Origin: Persicaria tinctoria
Lineage: Eukaryota > Streptophyta > Magnoliopsida > Caryophyllales > Polygonaceae
DNA length: 64,000 nucleotides
Reading direction: 5' to 3'
Assembly (NCBI GenBank): GCA_037127255.1
Contig: JBANSL010000004.1
Coordinates: 35,428,467 to 35,492,466, forward strand
The position numbers and the translations under genes are program-made. The number at the start of each line of letters is the position of its first letter. Positions within the stretch are counted from its first letter, which is position 1. The notes below the pieces were generated by a model that did no database searches, was not told where the DNA came from, and saw only the letters and a list, made by a program, of their open reading frames with translations. This document shows, piece by piece, positions 22,003 through 33,701 of this stretch.

Positions 22003-24261
22003 TGTTGACTAGGCAGGAGGATGGTCGTGTATGAAAGATCAGACTGACTTCCCTGTCTCAGCAAATAAATACAAGACTTCCTCCCGTTGTAGTAAGAGAA
22101 AATCAGGATCGAATCCACGAGGAAGCACGTCAGCAGTTCTTAGGTAGCTGTAAATTCTCACAGAAGCATCAGAAAGACAGAAACAGAAATAAACCCGGCA
22201 AGGGCAACTAAAATAAAAGCAAAGAACAAGGCAAAACAGGAAAAGGCAAAGTGAAACAAAGCAAAAACGAAAAGCAAAGGCAAAGAGCTACTCGACCTCG
22301 ACAAGAGGTACTCGATCTCGACAAGAAACAGTAAAGGTAGAAACTTCAGAAATCGACAACAGAAAAGAACTCAACTCGACCTAGACTAAGCTCTCCTCGA
22401 CCTCGACATAGGTCCTCCTCGAGATCGACAAGATCTCCTCTGTATCGAGTAACTATGCAGAAAACTGTAAATTGCAGAATTTAAAGACAAACGCAGAATT
22501 TCGACAGAAATAAACTCAATATATTAAAAGACTTCCAAAACCAGGGTTTCATCACCACAACGATAACCATGCAAAGTAACACATAAAGTCATAAAAGATC
22601 ATGCTTTCCATCAAATAACTTTCGTCATTAACAAATAGACATATAGAGGCTCTCGCATAAACCCTAATTGTTACTAACCCTTTTTCACATAATTAATCCA
22701 AGTTGCATTAAGATCACTTTTGCTTCAATAATACAAACAAGGATCACCTTCAACTCTCGCAAAAGAATCATGCTCAAAGGGATAGAAGATGAATCGCACA
22801 AAAAGATCTGACCTTTATCGCATCGCCTCACATCGCCACCGTCGGGCTCACCCCAGCCCCAGAAGTAGGTGGACTACTCACGCCTCATTGCAATAACAGA
22901 CATTGATTGAAAAGAAATAACTTGCATAAAACTATATTCAAAAGCCTTTTACAATCCTGGCAATCAACTTTCGCAGAAAGCCAAAACCCTAAAAACCTTA
23001 GAACTCCTAAACTTCTCTGTGGAACTAACTAATTGTGTGTCTTGAATGATGATTGAATGAATAAAACTGAGCCCCCTAGGGCCTTATTTATAGCCTTCAT
23101 TCCCTAGCTATTATAGGAAATAAGATATCTATCTGTATCTAAAATTATATCTAAAACTTGAAAGGATAAATAAATTGTTAAAAGGAAATAAATCTATAAG
23201 GAAAAGATAAAACTAATTAAGGTAGGTCTTCATGTCTTGATAGATCTCCCTTCCATGATGATAGAACTTGATGGAATCGGATATAATCTTCCGCCTTCGG
23301 CCCCAAGGAATCCCACGTCTACTCGGACAAGTCTTCGTCGAGAAGCTGCTGGACACGGCTCTACTCGACCTCGACCACGGCTCGTCGACCTCGACAAGCA
23401 TGGTTCGTCGAGTGGACTCCTCGGCTAGATCTGCTCGGACTTGGCTCACTGGGTGCTTGTCGACCTCGAGTAGGCCTTGTCGATCTCGAGTAGCTCTGGT
23501 CATCGACTAGGCTTCCTCGGGTTGGTGTGCTCGACTGGCTCGGACAAGGACTCAGGCGCTCCTCGATCTCAGGTAGCCTTCGTCGACCTCGAGTAGGGAT
23601 GATCGTCGACTAGGTCTCCTCGAGTGGCTCTCCTCGGCAAGCTCGGATCTGGACTCAGCGTCTCGTCGACCTCGACAAAGGGTCCTCGAGATCGAGTTGG
23701 GTGGTGTCCTTCCTTTCCGCTTCCCGAGAGTTGCCTCATCCGCTGGCAGCGAATTTTTCCGCGGCAGCGAGTGGTCCGCTGCAGCGAGTCGAGTCGCTGG
23801 CAGCGAGTCTCGTCTGGTCGTCCTCGGCTCCTTTCCTTGTCGACTCCGGACATGGCGTCTGGGCTTCGTCGACCTCGACCAGTGCTTGTCGAGATCGAGT
23901 AGGGTCCGGAGCTCGGGTTGGTCTGGCTCTCGATCAGGCTTTGCTCGACCAAGGTTGCTCGGACAGGCTCGTCTAGGTCGAGTAGGCCTACTCGAGATCG
24001 AGTAGCCTTAACTCTCAGACTGGTTCCGCTGCTTTGACCTTGGACTTCTGTAGTGGTTTTCCGAGCTTTTCCGACCTTTTGTAGAATTGCTGTAAAACGC
24101 CTCGATTTCCGCAAATTAAACAGAAACTGGTGTAGATTCCATAATTTGGCAAATAAACATAAACTACATAGATTTTGTACTATCTAAACCCAAATGAATG
24201 CAATGTATACAAAAATCGATATAAAAGTTACTGTAAAACATGGCAGATTCAGCTCACAACA
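22003..24261 (-). repeat. 5' LTR of B
   Basis: Runs from TGTTGACTAG to CTCACAACA; TATA complement at 23082-23093. TCGACCTCGA-type motifs cluster at about 22290-22440 and 23330-24000. A stretch near 23640-23760, rich in motifs and GGCAGCGAG-like repeats, is missing or rearranged in the 3' LTR. Confidence 0.93.
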
Positions 24262-24943
24262 TTAGCGAAGTAGATATCGAAATAGAGGAAGGACATACCT
24301 GGGTTTCAATGGTACAGACGATTTCGGCTAGTGTTTCTGGACCAGTTCCTCCAGAATGTGTATATGTCGAGTCCAGGTAGTCGATGTGGAGTGGGCAGAG
24401 ATATTTCCACCTCATCTTGTGGAGTTTCATGCCACTTCGCTAGGACCCCATACTTGACCACAAACATCGATTGCTCAAAATTGTCAGGAATGACCTTCAC
24501 CTTATAAGGCAAAAGCGACCTTGAAGCACCATGGGCAACGACGCCCGGCTTTTGCGTTGGTGGCTCTTCTTCTTCTTGGGATCCTTCCAAAGATTCTTCA
24601 AAGATAGATAGCGAAGTAGATATCGAAATAGAGGAAGGACATACCTGGGTTTCTATGGTACAGACGATTTCGGCTAGTGTTTCTGGATCAGTTCCTCCAG
24701 AATGTGTATATGTCGAGTCCAGGTAGTCGATGTCGACTGGCTCATAGAAGGGGACATTGTCAAACCAACTTGTCATTGTTGATTTGGGCGATTTAGCGTA
24801 ATGTTCCCATCTACGCAACACAAGCTTAGCTTCTGCCCGTTCCCTTGCTGCTTTCTCAGCGGCGATAGCAGCATCTTTAGGGGCGATATATAGCAGCATC
24901 TCTAGTGGCTAGCTCCCTTGAATATAGCAGCATCTCTAGTGGC
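24262..24943 (-). other. C internal segment right of B, with a ~340-bp tandem duplication
   Basis: The C ORF part AGCGAAGTAGATATCG...GATAGATA occurs twice in a row here (from about 24264 and from about 24607) and once more, truncated, left of B. A 28-bp repeat (CTAGTGGCTAGCTC) near 24880-24945 marks the join to the next LTR fragment. The 197-aa minus-strand ORF at 24306-24899 is a rearranged copy of the 258-aa ORF at 28197-28973. Confidence 0.7.
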
Positions 24944-26498
24944 TAGCTCGGCAGCGGTGGTCGATCTCGACAAGGCTCTACTCGAGATCGAGTAAGGTCT
25001 GTCGAGGTCGAGTGGGTCTGGTCGAGTTCCTGCACAGGTAAGCTACGGCGACTTTTATGTTTATAATCCAAGAATTAGACAACTCTCTCAAGAAACCCTA
25101 ATTGTCTCTACCGATTTTATGTTTATAATCCAAGTTGTTAGCATGGATCTCCATTAGATGGGCAATAAACACATCAACAAGTAGGAAAATGCTCAAAACA
25201 TGATAAAGGTCGGATCTTTTACCTCAATTATGCATGGCTATCGTCGGGCTCGCCCCAACCCTAGTAGTGGGTGGACTACTCGCTCTTCATTGCAAACTCA
25301 GACATCATCGATCGAAAGAAAACAACTTGCATTAAACTAAATTCAAAGACTTTACAATCCCGGCAATCCAACTCTCGTCGAATGCCAAAACTCTAAAACC
25401 TTCGAACTCCCTAATTTGTCTCTGTGGAACTACTTGCCTTCCTCTGAATTTGAATTAATAAAACTAAGCCCCATGGGCTTTATTTATAGCCTTCTATTTC
25501 TTGCTAATCAAGGATAGAATATCTATATCTATATCTAAAACTATATCTATGACTTTAAAGATAAATAAAAACTATAACATAATTAAATCCAAAATAGGAA
25601 TATATATCTAAAGTCTTCCATGGATAGATATTCTTCTCTTCATGATGTATCTTGATAGATTAGGATAGAATCGGCAATCTTCAGGCCCAAGGAATCCCAA
25701 GTCGAGTAGGAATCGTCAAGTTGAGTAACGCGGCTCTGGAGGTCTACACGATCTCGACAAGGGTCTTGTCGATCTCGAGTAGGGTTGACAGGCTCGGCTT
25801 CGTCGTCTCGGCTAGCTGGTGCTCGACAGACTCGGACTTGGCTCCTGGCGCTCGTCGATGTCGACAAAGGCTCGTCGAGGTCCAGTAGACTGGCTAGGTC
25901 GACTGCGTCTTCTCGGGTGGCTCTACTCGATAGGCTCGGATCTGGACTCGGGGCTCGTCGATCTCGACTAGGGCTCGTCGAGATCGAGTAGGGGTGGTCT
26001 GCGTCTTCGTCCTCAGCTTCTCGGCTCGGCACAGCTCGTCGACTCCGGACATGGCTCCTCGATCTCGACCAGGGGTACTCGAGATCGAGTAGGGTTCCGG
26101 GAGTCGGGTTGTCTCTGACTCGGTGTCCTCGATCAGCTCTGCTCGACCAGGTCTGCTCGACCAGGGCTCGTTGAGATCGAGCAGAGTCTTGTCGATCTCG
26201 AGTAGAGTTTTCTCAACTTTCTGCTCTGTTCTTGAAACGCACTTTCCCGAGTCCTCGTACGTCGGATTGATGCATATGACCATGCGTTGGAAAGCTCTTT
26301 CCGAGGGCTACAACTCTCATCAAGCTTCAAAGTGCGTCCGATTTCTACGAAATATAACCAAAACTTGTGTAGACGTCCATATATTGCAAATAAGTGTAAA
26401 CTACACATATTCTGTATTGTTCTAACCCAAATGTATGCAATGTATGCAGAAATCGATATAAAATTAAGTGTAAAACATGGCAAATTAGGCTCACAACA
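24944..26498 (-). repeat. C LTR fragment (leftmost), with internal deletion
   Basis: Matches 29208-31322 but lacks its first ~250 bp, joining at CTCGGCA. A further deletion or rearrangement at about 25049-25140 duplicates TTTATGTTTATAATCCAAG. The right end GCTCACAACA and purine tract are intact. Confidence 0.85.
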
Positions 26499-28196
26499 AA
26501 CACCCCATACTTAAGCTTGCTTGTCCTCAAGCAATACTTTTAATTGTCATTCAGGGGAAGAAAAAAACTCTCAACATCTTAGATTCATTTTCATATAACC
26601 CTGCAGTCAATTACCATCCTCGAAAAGGTACTAGTGTCACAGATCCATGCATGTGTAGTTATATAAAAGCAACATCTACTCACAAAAACAGGGTTATGCA
26701 CAAATAATTCATGTGTGACAAAGCATTAATAATCAAGAGGACTTTAATTTAAGCTCAATAAGGAGTAGATTGGTAAAAGGCTAAAAGGTGGGCAATTTCT
26801 GGCAATGTAGTGCTAATGATCCGGGGAAATGGAGTATTTCCAAATTTGAATTTCCACATTCCTTCTCCATTTGATTCATCACCTTTCATAATGCTTTTAT
26901 TCATAATAATGCTTTTACCTCTCTAACCTCAGCACTGCCTTCTCGCGAGTCGCAAACATGGGTGTCATGAATGTCCCCGGATACTTAGTGCTTTGGACTC
27001 CTCACAATGTGTCCCATCTCTCCAAACTATTATCTCAGAGAGCAGGGTCAATCTGCATCTATCTCCTGAGCTGATTGGATTTTCTTTCACTCATTAAATT
27101 TTCCATATATTCCAAATAATTTCCTTCCAAACTCCAAATATGATAACAACACAAACACCATATAATAATCTCCATAATGTAACATCATTCTCAACATAAT
27201 CCCCGGATAAGGTAAAGAATGGCAATTTTTAGATCATGTGGAACAATATTTGAAATAAGGCATATTATGGCTTTTGTGATGCATAGGCATGGGTAAGGCT
27301 AGGATTATAACAATATGAGCATTATATGGAAATATAAAGTCCTCCATCATCTTATCATGCAACATGTCAAAAGCAACTTCAAATTTTACCTCCTTTTATG
27401 GTTTTCACAAAATATGCACTTCATTGTGACTTCCCTTAACTAGGCAATTTCATGCTATATCTCTAATGAATCCAATTTTGCATCGTCGAGTTCAATATAA
27501 GCTTCCATGACATTATTTCAAAATTTTCAATGGGGGTCATTTTTCTTAAATTTTGGAAAAACATGCATATAAGCATATAAATCAATAATCCATTCCAAAA
27601 TAGCCATGTAGCAATTCAAAGAAATAATGCACATATATGATCAAATATGCACAAAGTAAGCCCTTCCCCCACCCCATACATAAAATTTACAGTGTCCCCA
27701 CTGTATAAAATCAAATAAAAACAAGAGTAAAGGAAGGAACTCACAGGATAACACATCGAGGAAGTAAATCAGTCTAGGTCGAGTAGGTTCCTTGTCGATA
27801 TCGAGTACAGTACTCGATATCAAGTAGGCTCTCAGCGTCTGGTGGAATCTGAAGTCGATGAGCGTCTGGCTGGTCGATATCGAGTACGTCTACTCGAGAT
27901 TGAGTAACTTCTGGGCTTCTCCTCCTTGTCGTAGTCGACTTGGCCTTCGTCAATTCTGACAGTTTTTCAGGGACTTCTTTATTCCACTTTTTGCGATCCT
28001 TATATGCTTCCTGACCTAAAAGTGTTAGATTGCACAAGAAAACAAGACAATCCATATGAAGTATTCTAAAAGACATAAACCAAAAAACAGAAACAAAAAC
28101 CAAAAACCAAAAAGTTCAAAAGTCCCAAAAATTCATAAAGTCTTATATACATGCTCTAGATTTTAGAGTCGCTAGGCCGACTTCTCCGTTTGTGCA

Positions 28197-28973
28197 TTAG
28201 CCTGGCTCATCTTTGTCCGGAGGTATAGGAAGGTCTGGTGGTTCCTCCGGTGGTGGGAAGCGGTGGATGTCATCCGGAGGCATCGTGTGAAGAAGCTTAA
28301 ACCTCCCCGAGTGAATGCTCCATGGTTTCACCCATACATCTTCCTGGGCTCCAGCTGGCATGCATAAAGGAATATATAAAGGAAATTTGCATACCTCATC
28401 ATCATACCTCTTCCGCTTCAATGGTTGATTTGTTTGCACATCTCCACCACAGCAAAACGGTGGAGTGGGCAGAGATATTTCCACCTCATCTTGTGGAGTT
28501 TCATGCCACTTCGCTAGGACCCCATACTTGACCACAAACATCGATTGCTCAAAATTGTCAGGAATGACCTTCACCTTGCAAGGCAAAAGCGACCTTGAAG
28601 CACCATGGGCAGCGATGTCTGGCTTTTGCGTTGGTGGCTCTTCTTCTTCTTGGGATCCTTCCAAAGATTCTTCAAAGATAGATAGCGAAGTAGATATCGA
28701 AATAGAGGAAGGACATACCTGGGTTTCTATGGTACAGACGATTTCGGCTAGTGTTTCTGGATCAGTTCCTCCAGAATGTGTATATGTCGAGTCCAGGTAG
28801 TCGATGTCGACTGGCTCATAGAAGGGGACATTGTCAAACCAACTTGTCATTGTTGATTTGGGCGATTTAGCGTAATGTTCCCATCTACGCAACACAAGCT
28901 TAGCTTCTGCCCGTTCCCTTGCTGCTTTCTCAGCGGCGATAGCAGCATCTTTAGCGGCGATATATAGCAGCAT
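28197..28973 (-). CDS. C chimeric ORF, gag N-terminus joined to an unrecognised ~210-aa region
   Basis: The real start is probably ATG at 29124, giving the family N-terminus (MRRSGQQPEFDALDD, then a coiled-coil-like stretch). A short duplication GATGCTGCTAT...GATGCTGCTAT shifts the frame and creates a TAA, so the open frame begins at 28973. After AERAEA-like coiled coil it leaves the gag family: no gag core, knuckle or protease. The rest holds an acidic middle (about residues 100-117), KVKVIPDNFEQSMFVVKYGV, a basic RKRY patch and a proline-rich end. I do not recognise it. Copies at 33138-33467 (stopped) and 24306-24899 (rearranged) share it. Confidence 0.55.
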   Translation of the reverse strand: MLLYIAAKDAAIAAEKAARERAEAKLVLRRWEHYAKSPKSTMTSWFDNVPFYEPVDIDYLDSTYTHSGGTDPETLAEIVCTIETQVCPSSISISTSLSIFEESLEGSQEEEEPPTQKPDIAAHGASRSLLPCKVKVIPDNFEQSMFVVKYGVLAKWHETPQDEVEISLPTPPFCCGGDVQTNQPLKRKRYDDEVCKFPLYIPLCMPAGAQEDVWVKPWSIHSGRFKLLHTMPPDDIHRFPPPEEPPDLPIPPDKDEPG

Positions 28974-29186
28974 CTCTAGTGGCTAGCTCCCTTGTAAGTC
29001 TGGCAATCAGCTGTTCTTGTGTTTCTGCGGCCGCCATGGCTCTTTTTAGTTTAGAATGGATGTGTAGGACACGTTCCGGATCATCTAAGGCGTCAAACTC
29101 AGGTTGTTGACCAGAACGGCGCATACATCTGCAAATTAACTCAAGAGAAACGTGAGATTTAACTACCTAAGGCGCGAATGATAGCT

Positions 29187-29204
29187 TCCCCGGCAACGGC
29201 GCCA
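29187..29204 (-). promoter_or_regulatory. Primer binding site of C (middle unit)
   Basis: Complement of TCCCCGGCAACGGCGCCA, exact tRNA-Asp type. The same site recurs at 33681-33698. Confidence 0.95.
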
Positions 29205-29207
29205 ATT

Positions 29208-31322
29208 TGTTGATAGGAGGAAATCGAGTATGCAAATAAAATATAAATAAATCACAGCAAACCAGATTCCGTCCCTTGCAAATAATTACAAGACCTCCTC
29301 CTGATGTAGCAGCGGGAAGTCAGGATCGATCCACGAGGAAGCGTGTAAGCGGATCCTAGGCAGCGGTGTAATCTCACGGACAGAAGTCGACAACAGGGTC
29401 CTCGAGCTCGACCAAGGGTTAGTCGACAGAAGCTCGGACAGTCGAACAGGGCACAGCAACTCGGCAAAGGGTGGTCGATCTCGACAAGGCTCTACTCGAG
29501 ATCGAGTAAGGTCTGTCGAGGTCGAGTGGGTCTGGTCGAGTTCCTGCACAGGTAAGCTACGGCGACTCTGGGTCGAAGATCAGTGGTCGAGGTCGACCAA
29601 GGTTTGGTCGAGATCGACGAGGGCAGGGAGTAAAAACGAAATAAAAGAAAGTAAAAACAAATGCTTTGGGGTTTTGACTAAACTTTAATGTAAAAGACTT
29701 CCAAGATTGGGGTTTGCAACAACGATAACCAAACATGCATAAGGCAGGACCAAACGGATAATCATGTGAATCGCATTAAAGGACTAAGCTTTCGCCTTTT
29801 CCAAAAATTAGACAACTCTCTCAAGAAACCCTAATTGTCTCTACCGATTTTATGTTTATAATCCAAGTTGTTAGCATGGATCTCCATTAGATGGGCAATA
29901 AATACATCAACAAGTAGGAAAATGCTCAAAACATGATAAAGGTCGGATCTTTTACCTCAATTATGCATGGCTATCGTCGGGCTCGCCCCAACCCTAGAAG
30001 TGGGTGGACTACTCGCTCTTCATTGCAAACTCAGACATCATCGATCGAAAGAAAACAACTTGCATTAAACTAAATTCAAAGACTTTACAATCCCGGCAAT
30101 CCAACTCTCGTCGAATGCCAAAACCCTAAAACCTTCGAACTCCCTAAACTGTCTCTGTGGAACTACTTGCCTTCCTCTGAATTTGAATTAATAAAACTAA
30201 GCCCCATGGGCTTTATTTATAGCCTTCTATTTCTTGCTAATCACGGATAGAATATCTATATCTATATCTAAAACTATATCTATGACTTTAAAGATAAATA
30301 AAAACTATAACATAATTAAATCCAAAATAGGAATATATATCTAAAGTCTTCCATGGATAGATCTTCTTCTCTTCATGATGTATCTTGATAGATTAGGATA
30401 GAATCGGCAATCTTCAGGCTCAAGGAATCCCAAGTCGAGTAGGAATCGTCAAGTTGAGTAACGCGGCTCTGGAGGTCTACACGATCTCGACAAGGGTCTT
30501 GTCGATCTCGAGTAGGGTTGACTGGCTCGGCTTTGTCGTCTCGGCTAGCTCGTGCTCGACAGACTCGGACTTGGCTCCTGGCGCTCGTCGATGTCGACAA
30601 GGGCTCGTCGAGGTCCAGTAGACTAGCTAGGTCGACTGGGTCTTCTCGGGTGGCTCTACTCGACAGGCTCGGATTTGGACTCGGGGCTCGTCGATCTCGA
30701 CTAGGGCTCGTCGAGATCGAGTAGGGGTGGTCTGCGTCTTCGTCCTCAGCTTCTCGGCTCGGCACAGCTCGTCGACTCCGGACATGGCTCGTCGATCTCG
30801 ACCAGGGGTTCTCGAGATCGAGTAGGGTTCCGGGAGTCGGGTTGTCTCTGACTCAGTGTCCTCGATCAGCTCTGCTCGACCAGGTCTGCTCGACCAGGGC
30901 TCGTCGAGATCGAGCAGAGTCTAGTCGATCTCGAGTAGAGTTTTCTCAGCTTTCTGCTCTGTTCTTGAAACACACTTTCCCGAGTTCTCGTTCGTCGGAT
31001 TGATGCATATGACCATGCGTTGGAAAGCCCTTTCCGAGGGCTACAACTCTCATGAAGACATCAAAGTTGTATTCAAAATGAAGAATGGTGAAAAATGGTG
31101 TTTTCCCCAGCCGCAACATCCTTAGCTTCTCCATGAGTTTCCTTTAAGCTTCAAAGTGCGTCCGATTTCTGCGAAATATAACCAAAACTTGTGTAGACGT
31201 CCATATATTGCAAATAAGTGTAAACTACACAGATTCTGTATTGTTCTAACCCAAATGTATGCAATGTATGCAGAAATCGATATAAAATTAAGTGTAAAAC
31301 ATGGCAAATTAGGCTCACAACA
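29208..31322 (-). repeat. C full LTR (middle)
   Basis: 2115 bp, TGTTGATAGG to CTCACAACA, nearly identical to 33702-35816. Motifs are mostly TCGATCTCGA and TCGAGATCGA (about 29400-29620 and 30480-30950). TATA complement is near 30211-30222. The 130-aa ORF inside it recurs in each C LTR only because the LTRs are copies. Confidence 0.95.
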
Positions 31323-33701
31323 AACACCCCATACTTAAGCTTGCTTGTCCTCATGCAATACTTTTAATTGTCATTCAGGGGAAGAAAAAAACTCTCAACA
31401 TCTTAGATTCATTTTCATATAACCCTGCAGTCAATTACCATCCTCGAAAAGGTACTAGTGTCACAGATCCATGCATGTGTAATTATATAAAAGCAACATC
31501 TACTCATAAAAACAGGGTTATGCACAAATAATTCATGTGTGACAAAGCATTAATAATCAAGAGGACTTTAATTTAAGCTCAATAAGGAGTAGATTGGTAA
31601 AAGGCTAAAAGGTGGGCAATTTCTGGCAATGTGGTGCTAATGATCCGGGGAAATGGAGTATTTCCAAATTTGAATTTCCACATTCCTTCTCCATTTGATT
31701 CATCACCTTTCATAATGCTTTTATTCATAATAATGCTTTTACCTCTCTAACCTCAGCATAGCCTTCTCGCGAGTCGCAAACATGGGTGTCATGAATGTCC
31801 CCGGATACTTAGTTCTTTGGACTCCTCACAATGTGTCCCATCTCTCCAAACTATTATCTCAGAGAGCAGGGTCAATCTACCTCTATCTCCTGAGGTGATT
31901 GGATTTTCTTTCACTCATTAAATTTTCCATATATTCCAAACAATTTCCTTCCAAACTCCAAATATGATAACAACACAAACACCATATAATAATCTCCATA
32001 ATGTAACATCATTCTCAACATAATCCCCGGATAAGGTAAAGAATGGCAATTTTTAGATCATGTGGAGCAATATTTGAAATAAGGCATATTATGGCTTTTG
32101 TGATGCATAGGCATGGGTAAGGCTAGGATTATAACAATATGAGCATTATATGGAAATATAAAGTCCTCCATCATCTTATCATGCAATATGTCAAAAGCAA
32201 CTTTAAATTTTACCTCCTTTTATGGTTTTCACAAAATATGCACTTCATTGTGACTTCCCTTAACTAGGCAATTTCATGCTATATCTCTAATGAATCCAAT
32301 TTTGCATCGTCGAGTTCAATATAAGCTTCCATGACATTATTTCAAAATTTTCAATGGGGGTCATTTTTCTTAAATTTTGGAAAAACATGCATATAAGCAT
32401 ATAAATCAATAATCCATTCCAAAATAGCCATGTAGCAATTCAAAGAAATAATGCACATATATGATCAAATATGCACAAAGTAAGCCCTTCCCCCACCCCA
32501 TACTTAAAATTTACAGTGTCCCCACTGTATAAAATCAAATAAAAACAAGAGTAAAGGAAGGAACTTACAGGATAACACATCGAGGAAGCAAATCAGTCTA
32601 GGTCGAGTAGGTTCCTTGTCGATATCGAGTACAGTACTCGATATCAAGTAGGCTCTCAGCGTCTGGTGGAATCTGAAGTCGAGGAGCGTCTGGCTGGTCG
32701 ATATCGAGTACGTCTACTCGAGATCGAGTAACTTCTGGGCTTCTCCTCCTTGTCGTAGTCGACTTGGCCTTCGTCGATTCTGACAGTTTTTCAGGGACTT
32801 CTTTATTCCACTTTTTGCGATCCTTATATGCTTCCCGACCTAAAAGTGTTAGATTGCACAAGAAAACAAGACAATCCATATGAAGTATTCTAAAAGACAT
32901 AAACCCAAAAACAAAAACAAAAACCAAAAACCAAAAAGTTCAAAAGTCCCAAAAATTCATAAAGTCTTATATACATGCTCTAGATTGTGGAGTTTCATGC
33001 CACTTCGCTAGGACCCCATACTTGACCACAAACATCGATTGCTCAAAATTGTCAGGAATGACCTTCACCTTACAAGGCAAAAGCGACCTTGAAGCACCAT
33101 GGGCAACGATGTCTGGCTTTTGCGTTGGTGGCTCTTCTTATTCTTGGGATCCTTCCAAAGATTCTTCAAAGATAGATAGCGAAGTAGATATCGAAATAGA
33201 GGAAGGACATACCTGGGTTTCTATGGTACAGACGATTTCGGCTAGTGTTTCTGGATCAGTTCCTCCAGAATGTGTATATGTCGAGTCCAGGTAGTCGATG
33301 TCGACTGGCTCATAGAAGGGGACATTGTCAAACCAACTTGTCATTGTTGATTTGGGCGATTTAGCGTAATGTTCCCATCTACGCAACACAAGCTTAGCTT
33401 CTGCCCGTTCTCTTGCTGCTTTCTCAGCGGCGATAGCAGCATCTTTAGCGGCGATATATAGCAGCATCTCTAGTGGCTAGCTCCCTTGTAAGTCTGGCAA
33501 TCAGCTGTTCTTGTGTTTCTGCGGCCGCCATGGCTCTTTTTAGTTTAGAATGGATGTGTAGGACACGTTCCGGATCATCTAAGGCGTCAAACTCAGGTTG
33601 TTGACCAGAACGGCGCATACATCTGCAAATTAACTCAAGAGAAACGTGAGATTTAACTACCTAAGGCGCGAATGATAGCTTCCCCGGCAACGGCGCCAAT
33701 T
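31323..33701 (-). other. C internal region, right unit, with ~330-bp deletion
   Basis: Same order as 26499-29207, but the sequence corresponding to about 28166-28490 is missing, joining TCTAGATT to GTGGAGTTTC near 32986. This removes the C-terminus of the chimeric ORF, and a GAA-to-TAA change also ends it at 33138. PBS is at 33681-33698. Confidence 0.8.

Larger units (their letters stand above)
7691..24261 (-). mobile_element. Element B: Athila-lineage gag-pro retrotransposon, minus strand, host of H
   Basis: The 3' LTR is 7691-9859 and the 5' LTR is 22003-24261; the latter is 90 bp longer. B has an exact tRNA-Asp type PBS, an open gag-pro frame and a C-terminal ORF split off by H. The empty site in C reads GATAGATAGCGAAG. 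The flanks here are ATAGT on the left and TTAGC on the right, so the 5-bp duplication ATAGC has one change in each copy. No reverse transcriptase or integrase core is present. B's motifs are mainly TCGACCTCGA, TCGATCTCGA and TCGAGATCGA. Confidence 0.9.
26499..29207 (-). other. C internal region, most complete unit
   Basis: Order in element sense: PBS (29187-29204), short gag start, chimeric ORF (28973-28197), a possible exon 28014-27745, then a long untranslated tail with hairpin and purine-tract modules at 27688-27705 and next to the LTR. The possible exon lies between CTTTTAG and GTGAGT and contains TCGATATCGA motifs. At 2.7 kb it is too short for pol. The tail has no credible ORF. Confidence 0.75.
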
